Of a stretch of 9,228 nt of DNA, positions 1 through 6,095 are shown piece after piece (the stretch's first letter is position 1; every line of letters begins with the position of its first letter). The position numbers and the translations under genes are program-made. Source of the DNA: Planctomycetales bacterium. GTDB lineage: Bacteria > Planctomycetota > Planctomycetia > Gemmatales > Gemmataceae. The stretch covers positions 1 to 9,228 of the forward strand of contig JAGVLI010000964.1 in NCBI GenBank assembly GCA_020054355.1, given 5' to 3'. Below the pieces are notes generated by a model. That model made no database searches. It had not been told where the DNA came from and was given only the letters and a program-made list of their open reading frames with translations.

Positions 1-486
1 CTCAACGCCCATGATGACGCCGGTGATGTTGCCCGGCTGCGTGGTGGACTGCTGGAGAATCGCCTCGACCTTTTCGCCGCGCGCTTGATTCAAGATGCCG
101 CCGAAGGTCGGGTTGCCGGTGAGGTTGATGGCGAACGAACGGAGGGTTTTTTCGACCGGAGCCTGGCTGTCGTAGCTGACGGCGCTGACGTGGCCGTTGC
201 CCAGGTCTTGCAGCACCATGCTTTTCAGCAAGTCGTTGATGTCCTGTACCGGAAACGAGAGGTCGATGCGGCTGTTGCCTTCGACCTCGCCTTGTCGTTG
301 GAAGAAGCCGACGCCGCTGCTGAACAACACCACCTGATTGATCGGAAGTTGCGCGGCCGGCGCACGATTGGCCGCTGCGGCGGGCGGTGGGTCGCCCGGC
401 TTGGCCGCGGAAGAAGCCTTGTACGCGAACAGCCCGGCCAGGGCCACGCCGCCGGCCAGGGAAGCGGTCAACAGAGTGCGTCGCAT
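1..486 (-). CDS. Secreted DUF4139-like protein, N-terminal part (cut by left window edge)
   Basis: The first 162 residues are visible and the frame runs off the left edge without a stop. The protein starts with a short basic N-terminus and a hydrophobic stretch (MRRTLLTASLAGGVALAGLF) followed by a Pro/Ala-rich linker, which reads as a signal peptide or N-terminal anchor, so it probably acts outside the cytoplasm. From about residue 47 comes LPINQVVLFSSGVGFFQRQG, then an INDLLKSMVLQDL segment and a VEKTLRSFAINLTGNPT segment. I recognise this pattern from planctomycete proteins annotated as DUF4139 domain-containing; their biochemical role is unknown. The ATG at 484-486 was chosen because a GGAGG Shine-Dalgarno lies 9 nt upstream and the signal peptide starts there. 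The family call is from memory of the pattern; the coding call is firm. Confidence 0.8.
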   Translation of the reverse strand, partial: MRRTLLTASLAGGVALAGLFAYKASSAAKPGDPPPAAAANRAPAAQLPINQVVLFSSGVGFFQRQGEVEGNSRIDLSFPVQDINDLLKSMVLQDLGNGHVSAVSYDSQAPVEKTLRSFAINLTGNPTFGGILNQARGEKVEAILQQSTTQPGNITGVIMGVE

Positions 487-670
487 GGGGCCGTACCTCC
501 AATTATGTGCGGGAAGCATGGGCAAGTTTGCCAGACTGAAAGTGTCGCGAAGATGCCATAGCATGACGAAGCACGCCCGACTTCCCAACGTGGTCCGCGT
601 GCCGCGAAGGCAGTGCTTGCTTGAAGTGCGGCGCGGGGTAGTTCCGGAGAGCCGAGCGATTGTCGCTGGG
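487..670. other. Intergenic stretch without a recognised gene
   Basis: This is the upstream region of the minus-strand DUF4139-like gene. The only items seen are its Shine-Dalgarno (GGAGG on the minus strand, about 496-500), a 12-bp imperfect palindrome GGCAAGTTTGCC at 521-532 and a 5-bp hairpin AGCGA-TTG-TCGCT at about 652-664. No convincing -35/-10 pair with normal spacing was found, and short open frames here have no start signal or protein-like composition. Confidence 0.5.
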
Positions 671-812
671 TGCCATGCTTGGGCGGCGACTGTCACGGGC
701 CAGGGCCCTTTCGGTGCCACCGCCCAAGCATGTCGAGCCGCTGTCAGTTCACATGCTTGGGCGGTGGCACGGACTTCACCTGATTACCGGCAGTCGCCGC
801 CCAAGCATGGCA
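671..812. repeat. Nested palindrome made of four alternating 13-bp cores (REP/BIME- or MITE-like)
   Basis: The outer arms 671-692 and 791-812 are a perfect 22-bp inverted repeat. Inside them, 714-733 and 751-770 form a perfect 20-bp inverted repeat around a 17-nt loop. All four arms contain the same core CATGCTTGGGCGG, forward at 674-686 and 752-764, reverse at 720-732 and 797-809. The stretch can therefore fold either as one nested cruciform or as two tandem hairpins. This resembles repetitive extragenic palindromes or a small non-autonomous element. No ORF and no flanking target duplication was seen. Whether it is repeated elsewhere in the genome cannot be judged here. Confidence 0.85.
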
Positions 813-1407
813 TTGCGTCAAGCTAAGCCTGGGAAAGGGGAAGTTATGGAGGAAGCATAGCGGAAACCTTTCGACAGAGGTCCTGCGGGTGAAAGTCCCG
901 CTCCGTAGAGTCTGGCCAACAGCGGAAGCGAGTCTTGCGTCCGGCGCGGGCAACCGCGTCGGGCGAGGCGTAGACAGCGCGTGCCGCAGCCGGGTTATCC
1001 AGCCCCGAAATCGTGGGTTCGTCGTGGGAGCCTTCGTCGTTGCCATTACGGGGGCCGCGCCGAGGACAGCGTACCGGCCTGCTGTCCTGGGTCCTGCCGG
1101 GGTCGAAGCACCGGGCAAGAGCACCAGAGGACCTCCCAGGAACTTGAGAGAGTCCGCCGTCTCCAACCCGAAAGCAGCTGGCGCGGGGCTGCCAGACCGC
1201 AAAGCTCCAGGGTCCGTGCCGGCGTCAGGCACGCGGCCGCCAAGAACACAGGCGCGCGGGTTGGTCGCGTGGCCGCGTACTCAAGCGGCCCGGTACGGAT
1301 GTGCGGACGTCGCAGCGTCTCATAGTACCGCGGACGCGGGGGAACCGACCCCGAGGGACCCCGCCGAGGGAAGGGGACGCCTGGTTAAGGAACCGTTGGA
1401 GGGAAAC

Positions 1408-1542
1408 ATGCCTCGGACACCGAGCCGGGACTCCATGTTCACGCAACGACAGCGGATAGCGGAGTTGGCGCGGCGCGCGCTGCTGCACCAACGGGTGCGG
1501 GACGGAGACTCCTCGGTCTACCGGCTCGCAGCGAAACCTTGA
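1408..1542 (+). pseudogene. Remnant of group II intron reverse transcriptase/maturase N-terminus
   Basis: The frame opens with ATG after a good Shine-Dalgarno (GGAGGG at 1398-1403) and gives 44 residues. Residues 1-22 (MPRTPSRDSMFTQRQRIAEL and on) match the start of LtrA-type intron proteins, where an S.S/TKxQRIAELA segment comes before the first reverse transcriptase blocks. After about residue 25 the similarity stops, and the frame ends at TGA 1540-1542 seven bases before domain V. All reverse transcriptase blocks, the YADD motif, the maturase X domain and any endonuclease domain are missing. It is a broken gene left by an internal deletion, not a functional small protein, although the start signals are intact. 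Confidence 0.75.
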
Positions 1543-1548
1543 CTGGAC

Positions 1549-1581
1549 GAACCGGATGCCCGAATGGGGCACGTCCGGATC
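1549..1581 (+). ncRNA. Group II intron domain V
   Basis: The sequence folds as the short domain V hairpin. The lower stem pairs 1549-1556 with 1574-1581, a two-base CG bulge lies at 1572-1573, the upper stem pairs 1557-1561 with 1567-1571, and a GAATG loop caps it. This is the standard arrangement. The third pair of the stem is A1551 opposite A1579, so the catalytic-triad position reads AAC where AGC or CGC is usual. The bulge and flanking pairs are otherwise well formed. Confidence 0.75.
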
Positions 1582-1620
1582 TGTGGGAGGGGCGGTAGGC
1601 CACTACCGCCCCGACCCGGC
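1582..1620 (+). ncRNA. Group II intron domain VI and 3' end
   Basis: A strong 10-bp stem pairs 1589-1598 with 1603-1612 around a GCCA loop, and an outer GGG/CCC pairing joins 1585-1587 to 1615-1617. The unpaired A1614 on the 3' side of the stem is the likely branch-point adenosine. It lies a few bases before the inferred 3' splice site, as expected for this domain. The exact 3' end is not certain. Confidence 0.65.
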
Positions 1621-1810
1621 CCCAGCCTTTGGCTGTGCCAAGCAAATCGGGAAGTTGTTTTTCGCCGATTGCAAAATAGGACGCCTTGACTTCCCCTTCA
1701 GACCTCCGCGCGCGTTTTTCGTGATAGGTTTCGGCAACCCGCACCGTAACCAGTGCAAGCGGACACCTGGCTGCCTCGCCGCTGCCTTTTACCTTTCGAC
1801 GGAGTTGCAC
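1621..1810. other. Upstream region of the Calx-beta gene
   Basis: This 190-bp stretch separates the intron from the leader of the Calx-beta gene. It opens with a small CAGCC-TTT-GGCTG hairpin (1623-1635). T-rich patches lie at 1655-1662 and 1715-1719, and a TTGACT at 1686-1691 has no -10 box at normal spacing. The promoter of the downstream gene probably lies here, but I cannot place it. Confidence 0.4.
1801..1804 (+). promoter_or_regulatory. Shine-Dalgarno GGAG for the Calx-beta gene leader
   Basis: GGAG lies 6 nt before the ATG at 1811. The next in-frame ATG, at 1964, has no purine-rich stretch in front of it. This makes 1811 the original start and means the downstream frame has no good ribosome binding site of its own. 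Confidence 0.65.
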
Positions 1811-1954
1811 ATGAAGGGTCTTCTTTCGCGGTTGTGGCGTTCCTCCCGTCCAGCACGCAAGCCCCGGCGCGTGCCCCTCGGTGTCGAATTGCTGGAAGAC
1901 CGCGTAACTCCGACCGCCAACCTGCTGGTTTCCACGTCCGTGTCCTATCCTTAG
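1811..1954 (+). pseudogene. Leader of the Calx-beta surface protein, separated by in-frame TAG
   Basis: These 47 codons encode a very basic start (MKGLLSRLWRSSRPARKPRR), then VPLGVELLEDRVTPTANLLV. The motif LLEDRVTP after a basic stretch is the common N-terminal leader of large exported proteins in Gemmata-like planctomycetes; its sorting role there is inferred, not proven. After it, NLLVSTSVSYP already reads like the first strand of the beta-propeller. The frame ends at TAG 1952-1954 and continues in the same frame, as QRFMEFTPSGALV, into the 758-residue body starting at 1964. The leader and body are therefore one gene of 809 sense codons with one stop inside. This is a recent nonsense mutation, a readthrough site or a sequence error. 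Confidence 0.75.
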
Positions 1955-1963
1955 CAGCGTTTC

Positions 1964-4240
1964 ATGGAATTCACGCCCAGCGGGGCATTGGTGCGGTCGG
2001 TGGTCGTTCCGCCCGGCGGCCCGCAACAGGAGGCCCATGACCTGATCGCTGACCCAACCGGCGACGTGCTGGTGTTCAACGGCACCGCCAACCCCTATCT
2101 CAGCACCTACGATGCCGACACGGGCAGCTGGTCGCAGCGGACGCTGTCCGGCTGGAGCACGTCCGGGTTGTCGTCCGGCGGCATTGCCCTGGCAGGCAAC
2201 CGTGTCTTCGCTACCGACATGATGACTTCCGGATCGGGCACCCCCAGGGGCATCGTCTGGTTCGACCGCGTCACGGGGGCATCCGGCCGCTTCGCCACCA
2301 ATTTCAATCCCATCGACCTGACCGTCGGCAAAGATGGCAAGCTCTACGCCCTGGACTCCTTCGGGGCGATTCAGGTCTTCAATACGCAGTCGCTGGCGCT
2401 ACAGCGGACCTTGACGCTGCCTGGCAACATTGGCGGCGCGACCCAGTGGTACGCCGGCATTGCCGTGAACACCAACGGCGACATCTTCGCGGCCACCTCG
2501 TCGAACAAGATCGTGCATCGCTTCAACACCAACGGCGTGCTGCAGAACAGCGTCTCGGTGCCAGGACCGGGCGGCTTCTTCGGCTGGTTGACCGACATCG
2601 ACCTCTCGGACGATGGGCAACTGGCGGTCGGCACCACCTCGGGCCACATCGTCCGCATGACCGCCGGGCTGACCAACGTGACCTACCAGACGGTCAGCAA
2701 TACCACGACTTTCGTTGCCTTTGCGCCCCCGAGCGGGCCGCCGTCCTTGTCTGTCAGCGACGCCACGGTGAACGAAGGTGCCGGCGGCGTCACCACGGCA
2801 ACGTTCGCCGTCACGCTGCTCGCTGGCGGCGATTTCATCGCCGGCAGCGGTACACTGACCTTCGCTCCGGGCGAGACGAGCAAGACCCTGAGCGTGGCCG
2901 TGCTCGGCGATACCGCAAGCGAAGCGACCGAGACTTTCCGCGTCGAACTCGCCAACCCGACCAACGCGGTCTTGCAAGACGCCGTCGGCATCGGCACCAT
3001 CGTCAACGACGATACGGCACCAACGATTTCGATTCTCGACTCGACCGCGACCGAGGGCGACAGCGGCAGCGTCAACGCGACCTTCACGGTCTTGCTCAGC
3101 AGCGCTTCGACCAACACGATTACGGTCGATTGGCGGACCTGGGCAGTCTACACGGCGGCGGTGAGCAGCGATTTCGCGGATTCCCAGGGGACCGTGACCT
3201 TCGCGCCGGGCGAAACTTCGCAAACGGTGACGGTGCCCATCCTGGCGGATGCCGTCGATGAGAGCGACGAGACGTTCATGGTCGTGATGTCGAATGCCGT
3301 GGGCGCGACGTTCGCCGACAGCCAGGCGCTGGGCACCATTCTCGACAATGACCCGGCCGCGCCGGGCACTTCCCTGGGCGCGGTAAGCTCCGGCTACGCC
3401 GCCGACGACGACGGCAATGGCACCTTCGATCAGTTCCTGACGACCGACTCGAACGGCCAGCTGCCGGTCTACAACTCGGACACTTTCGCGCCCGAACGCC
3501 GGGCCATCCTGGAGTTCAGCGTCAGTTCGGTCAACGCCGCCGCCGTGGGTTCGGTGACGTTCGACTTCCGCCAAACGAGCTACACGTTTGGCCCGGGCTA
3601 CGAAACGGGCTCCGTGGAGATTTACGGCTACGCGGGCAACGGCTCGGCCAGCCTGGCGGATGCGACCAGCGCCGGCGCCGTCTTTCTGGGAGTCTACGAT
3701 CCGAAGGACGACACCGGCCCTCATAGCGTCGCGCTGGACCGGACCGCCATGCTGTCGCTGGTCGGTTCGGGCAGCTACGTGGGCCTGCGACTGGTAGGCA
3801 TCTCGAATGCTGAAAGCACGTTCTACGCGCCGACCGGCTATTCCCCGCCGGCGCTCGTCTTCCACGCGCACGCGGTCCCGCCGGCCGTGACGGTCAGCAT
3901 CGGCGACGGCAGCGCGGTCGAGGGCGATCCGGACGGCGGCAGCCCTTATACCGACCTCGTCTTCACCCTGACGCTCTCCGGAGCGAGCACGGTCCCCGTG
4001 GCTGTCACCTGGCAGACCGCCGACGGCGCCGCGCTGGCCGGCTCCGACTACGTCGCCAGCCGGGGTGTGGTCGTGTTCAACCCTGGCGAGACAGTCAAAA
4101 CCATCACGATTCGCGTCTACAAGGATACCGTCCACGAAGCCGATGAGACCTTCGGCGTCCAGCTGCAGAACCCGAGCAATGCGGCCATTGCTTATGGCAA
4201 TGCGCTGGCCAGCATCATGAACGACGACCCGCTCTTCTGA
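1964..4240 (+). CDS. Extracellular beta-propeller / Calx-beta repeat protein (body, 758 aa)
   Basis: Residues about 1-255 are rich in short strands with repeated GDVLVFN, GKLYALD, GDIFAAT and GQLAVGT units, which fits an NHL/SMP-30-like beta-propeller. Three Calx-beta domains follow: about 259-350, 352-464 and 641-758. Each has the SV.EG start, the TFAPGET or VFNPGET turn, the D...E..ETF motif and a closing I.ND or ILDND. Between the second and third domain, residues about 465-640 form a separate beta-rich domain (RRAILEFSV, VGLRLVG) that resembles DNRLRE/CBM-like jelly rolls but is not assigned. Calx-beta domains usually bind calcium and serve in adhesion or as rigid spacers, so a cell-surface or matrix role is likely. 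The protein ends right after the last domain with no C-terminal anchor. The secretion leader lies upstream behind an in-frame TAG (1952-1954), and ATG 1964 lacks a Shine-Dalgarno, so the body alone may be poorly made and not exported. Confidence 0.85.
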   Translation: MEFTPSGALVRSVVVPPGGPQQEAHDLIADPTGDVLVFNGTANPYLSTYDADTGSWSQRTLSGWSTSGLSSGGIALAGNRVFATDMMTSGSGTPRGIVWFDRVTGASGRFATNFNPIDLTVGKDGKLYALDSFGAIQVFNTQSLALQRTLTLPGNIGGATQWYAGIAVNTNGDIFAATSSNKIVHRFNTNGVLQNSVSVPGPGGFFGWLTDIDLSDDGQLAVGTTSGHIVRMTAGLTNVTYQTVSNTTTFVAFAPPSGPPSLSVSDATVNEGAGGVTTATFAVTLLAGGDFIAGSGTLTFAPGETSKTLSVAVLGDTASEATETFRVELANPTNAVLQDAVGIGTIVNDDTAPTISILDSTATEGDSGSVNATFTVLLSSASTNTITVDWRTWAVYTAAVSSDFADSQGTVTFAPGETSQTVTVPILADAVDESDETFMVVMSNAVGATFADSQALGTILDNDPAAPGTSLGAVSSGYAADDDGNGTFDQFLTTDSNGQLPVYNSDTFAPERRAILEFSVSSVNAAAVGSVTFDFRQTSYTFGPGYETGSVEIYGYAGNGSASLADATSAGAVFLGVYDPKDDTGPHSVALDRTAMLSLVGSGSYVGLRLVGISNAESTFYAPTGYSPPALVFHAHAVPPAVTVSIGDGSAVEGDPDGGSPYTDLVFTLTLSGASTVPVAVTWQTADGAALAGSDYVASRGVVVFNPGETVKTITIRVYKDTVHEADETFGVQLQNPSNAAIAYGNALASIMNDDPLF

Positions 4241-4604
4241 TGCGAAGGCCCCGCCGTCCGCCGATGTAGCGTTTTGGTTGGTGACGAACCGTTCGCGCCG
4301 GTTACGCCGGCGCCAAACGGTTCGTCGCCATTTTTATCGCGCTGCCTCGCCATTGATTGGCCGCTGCCAATCGCCATTCGCCTGCCGCGCACGGCGCAAT
4401 TCTATGCGGTGCTGCTGGTTCCTGGACCCTGCCTCACCGCCGCCGGACGACTCGCGCACCGGGGAACCTGGACGAAGCCCAAGGATTCTGATGGCCTGTT
4501 CCCCGAGTCCGACTACAATCGAAACGCCTTTCCGAGCAGCCTAGAATGACTTCCTACCTTGCCGTTTCACGGCCATGCCGGATTGCGCCGCGAGAGACAT
4601 CGAC
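4241..4604. other. Intergenic region between Calx-beta gene and arfB
   Basis: It holds the terminator hairpin at 4283-4335 and a second small hairpin pairing 4355-4361 with 4366-4372 (GATTGGC, loop CGCT). The remaining 230 bp up to the ArfB start must contain the arfB promoter. A GACTACAAT stretch at about 4510-4518 is a possible -10 region, without a clear -35 box. No protein-like frame was recognised. Confidence 0.45.
4283..4335 (+). terminator. Likely intrinsic terminator of the Calx-beta gene
   Basis: An 11-bp perfect stem pairs 4283-4293 with 4316-4326. Inside it a second 7-bp stem pairs 4295-4301 with 4307-4313 around a TTACG loop. Four bases after the stem comes TTTTTA (4331-4336). 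The hairpin starts 43 nt past the stop codon. The T-run is short and slightly displaced, so efficiency is uncertain. Confidence 0.65.
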
Positions 4605-5024
4605 ATGCTGGAAATCAACGAGCGGATTCGCATTCCCGACGACGAGTTTCATTGGAGCTACGCGCGATCGGGCGGGCCAGGCGGGCAGAATGTCAACAAA
4701 GTCGCTTCCAAGGCGGTGCTGCGCTGGGACCTCGCCGCCAGCCCCAGCGTGCCGGAGGATGTGAAGGCCCGCTTACGCGCTCAGCAGCCGGGGCGCATCA
4801 CGGTCGAAGGCGAAATGCTGGTGACCTCCGAACGCTTCCGCGATCAGGAGCGCAATCGGCAGGACTGTCTGGAGAAGCTGGGCGCCATGCTGCTGCAAGC
4901 CGCCGTCGTCCCCAAAGCCCGGAAGAAGACGAAGATCAGCAAGGGCGCGAAACGGGCGCGGCTAGCCGACAAGAAGCGAAACTCCGCCCGCAAGCAGGAA
5001 CGGCGCCGCCCAGCAGACGACTGA
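4605..5024 (+). CDS. arfB: ArfB/YaeJ-type peptidyl-tRNA hydrolase (ribosome rescue)
   Basis: This 139-residue protein is a short class I release-factor homologue without a codon-recognition domain. It carries the catalytic GGQ motif in SGGPGGQNVNK (residues about 21-31), followed by the RF-1 domain segment ending in RFRDQERNRQDCLEKL. The C-terminal tail, from about residue 103, is highly basic (KARKKTKISKGAKRARLADKKR). In ArfB this kind of tail enters the empty mRNA channel of stalled ribosomes, where the GGQ loop hydrolyses the peptidyl-tRNA. Length and layout match E. coli YaeJ (140 aa). The start at 4605 fits the family N-terminus (MLEINERIRIPDDE) and has GAGAG 8 nt upstream; an in-frame ATG at 4575 would add ten residues not expected in the family. 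It is a single gene on this strand, convergent with the DUF1080 gene. Confidence 0.92.
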   Translation: MLEINERIRIPDDEFHWSYARSGGPGGQNVNKVASKAVLRWDLAASPSVPEDVKARLRAQQPGRITVEGEMLVTSERFRDQERNRQDCLEKLGAMLLQAAVVPKARKKTKISKGAKRARLADKKRNSARKQERRRPADD

Positions 5025-5306
5025 TAGAAGGAACGGCTGCTCGCCTGGCCGCGGCACGGGAGTAAGGTGTCTTGCTTTACCAGCCGGCAAGGGCGGAGAG
5101 TCTTCCCGGCGCCCCGCTGGGAGGAGGACGGCCGACCGCTCGGCGAGTTGCTGCGCAAGCGCGGACGCGGCGGTCGAAGAGGTTCGGCCCGCCGTGTAAC
5201 CGTTCGCGGAACAGCCAGGGCGTCGGGGCATCCCAGGAGGAAGCCGCCGACGCCCCAGGTTCATACCAGCAAGACGCATCGAGAAGTTCGCGGTCTGTCC
5301 GCCGCG
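5025..5306. other. Intergenic region between convergent arfB and DUF1080 genes
   Basis: Both neighbours end here, so terminators are expected. A 9-bp inverted repeat pairs 5218-5226 with 5247-5255 around a 20-nt loop, but no T-run follows on either strand. Open frames cross the region on both strands, but they have no start signals and are rich in Arg, Pro and Ala, as random GC-rich DNA would be. I see nothing definite. Confidence 0.45.
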
Positions 5307-5951
5307 TCACTTCGTTTCCTTGATCTTGATGTTCTTGAAGTGAATCTCGGCGCCTTCCGACTGCCAGCCGATGGGGCCTTCCGTAATTTCGCCCTTGCCA
5401 GTGGCGACCTGGGTGCCGTTCAGCTTGACGGTCAGTTCGCCGTCCTTGCTGATGACTTCGTACAGGTTCCACTCGCCCACCGGCTTGATGGCCTTCTTCT
5501 GGGCGTCGGCGTCCTTCTTGAAGGAACCCTTGGCGCCGCCGATGGCGAACAGGTTGCCCATGTCCTTGTTCATGCCCTGGGCTTCGATGCACTTCGGCCA
5601 GACCTTGTGGTCGCCGGTGATGTGGATCAGCACGCCGCTGTTGCCGCCGAACTTGGAATCGTCTTCCAGGCCGGCCGGCTTGGCGTACTTGACCTCGAAT
5701 TTCAGGTGGTAATTCTTGTACGGCTTCTCGGTGGCGAAATAGCCGTTCGGTTTGCCGCTGCATTCGATCACGCCGTCCTTGACCTTGAACGTATCGTCCT
5801 TGACGCCGACCGTCTTCAGGCCGGTCAGGTCCTTGCCGTTGAACAGCGGAGTAAAGTCCTTGTCATCGTCGGCGGCGGCAGCCGAGCCGAAGACGAGGGC
5901 GGCGGCCAGCCAGGCAAAGAGCGGCAGGCAACGCAGACGGGTGAAGCGCAT
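5307..5951 (-). CDS. Secreted DUF1080 / 3-keto-disaccharide hydrolase-family protein
   Basis: The 214-residue protein begins with a clear Sec signal peptide (MRFTRLRCLPLFAWLAAALV, small-residue cleavage region near AAA at 24-26). The rest is one DUF1080 domain (PF06439) with the usual landmarks: FTPLFNGKDLTG (33-44), GVIECSG, YHLKFEVKY (81-89), NSGVLIH (104-110), PKCIEAQ (119-125), GEWN.YEV (159-166) and GPIGWQSEGAEIHFKNIKI near the end. The fold is concanavalin-like. Some members cleave 3-keto-glycosides, but most planctomycete paralogs are untested, so the substrate is unknown. The start at 5951 was chosen for the signal peptide and a GAGAGG 8 nt upstream; the frame stays open further upstream but without a leader. 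It has its own promoter and lies downstream, in the same direction, of a sugar-acid gene pair. Confidence 0.93.
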   Translation of the reverse strand: MRFTRLRCLPLFAWLAAALVFGSAAAADDDKDFTPLFNGKDLTGLKTVGVKDDTFKVKDGVIECSGKPNGYFATEKPYKNYHLKFEVKYAKPAGLEDDSKFGGNSGVLIHITGDHKVWPKCIEAQGMNKDMGNLFAIGGAKGSFKKDADAQKKAIKPVGEWNLYEVISKDGELTVKLNGTQVATGKGEITEGPIGWQSEGAEIHFKNIKIKETK

Positions 5952-6033
5952 GGTGGGACCTCTCTTGTGATGGAGCAGTTTTTCCGGTGCGGTTTCGGCT
6001 GCCACCGCGGCAACCGGGCCGAACCGGAAGGGG

Positions 6034-6062
6034 ATTCTACGATGCCCTGCGGCCAAGATCAA
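6034..6062 (-). promoter_or_regulatory. Sigma70-like promoter for the DUF1080 gene, with leader hairpin
   Basis: On the minus strand TTGATC (6057-6062) and TAGAAT (6034-6039) are separated by exactly 17 bp, matching the -35 and -10 consensus at 4 and 5 of 6 positions. Transcription would start near 6027, about 75 nt before the ATG. The start of that leader can fold: 6018-6026 pairs with 5990-5999 with one bulge. The promoter lies between the gene and the hairpin element at 6114-6171, so DUF1080 can be expressed apart from the upstream lyase gene. Confidence 0.65.
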
Positions 6063-6095
6063 TCGGCTCGCGGAATTTCGCGGCGGTTTCACGCC

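Larger units (their letters stand above)
843..1620 (+). mobile_element. Degenerate, ORF-deleted group II intron
   Basis: The stretch has the look of a bacterial group II intron. Near the 5' end are GGAGGAAGC, then GGGTGAAAGTCCC, TAGAGTCTGGCC and GGCGTAGACAG segments typical of the domain I region. Next come CTCATAGTACCG and GAGGGAAACATG, the usual lead into the intron-encoded protein in domain IV. The N-terminal codons of that protein follow, then a typical domain V and domain VI. A full intron of this type would carry a reverse transcriptase/maturase of about 1.2-1.5 kb between 1408 and 1548; only about 130 bp remain. The 5' end is placed at the GTTATGG at 843 and departs from the usual GTGCG, so it may be degenerate or off by some bases; the 3' end near 1617-1622 is inferred from domain VI. 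Splicing would need a maturase in trans. The whole could equally be a dead fragment. Confidence 0.75.

Noticed and set aside
2..502. Minus-strand frame with Arg/Gly-rich product at the left edge
   Set aside because: The overlapping frame starting at 486 has a Shine-Dalgarno, a signal peptide and family similarity; this one has none.
671..812. CRISPR array
   Set aside because: Repeats alternate in orientation, are only four, and have no regular spacers; the structure is a nested palindrome.
889..1542. Long plus-strand open frame (217 codons) as a protein gene
   Set aside because: Most of it runs over group II intron RNA; only the last 44 codons, after the Shine-Dalgarno at 1398-1403, are protein-like.
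843..1620. Structured regulatory RNA or riboswitch
   Set aside because: Reverse transcriptase start codons, domain V and domain VI together point to a group II intron.
2399..4135. Minus-strand open frame of 578 codons opposite the Calx-beta gene
   Set aside because: It is Arg/His/Asp-rich without domains, lies antisense to a clear coding gene, and is a product of GC-rich codon bias.
1964..4240. Body of the Calx-beta protein as an independent gene with its own start
   Set aside because: There is no Shine-Dalgarno before ATG 1964, and propeller-like sequence and a leader lie upstream in the same frame, so the frame is better read as the continuation of the gene from 1811.
5218..5255. Terminator between arfB and DUF1080
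   Set aside because: The 9-bp stem has a 20-nt loop and no T-run on either strand.
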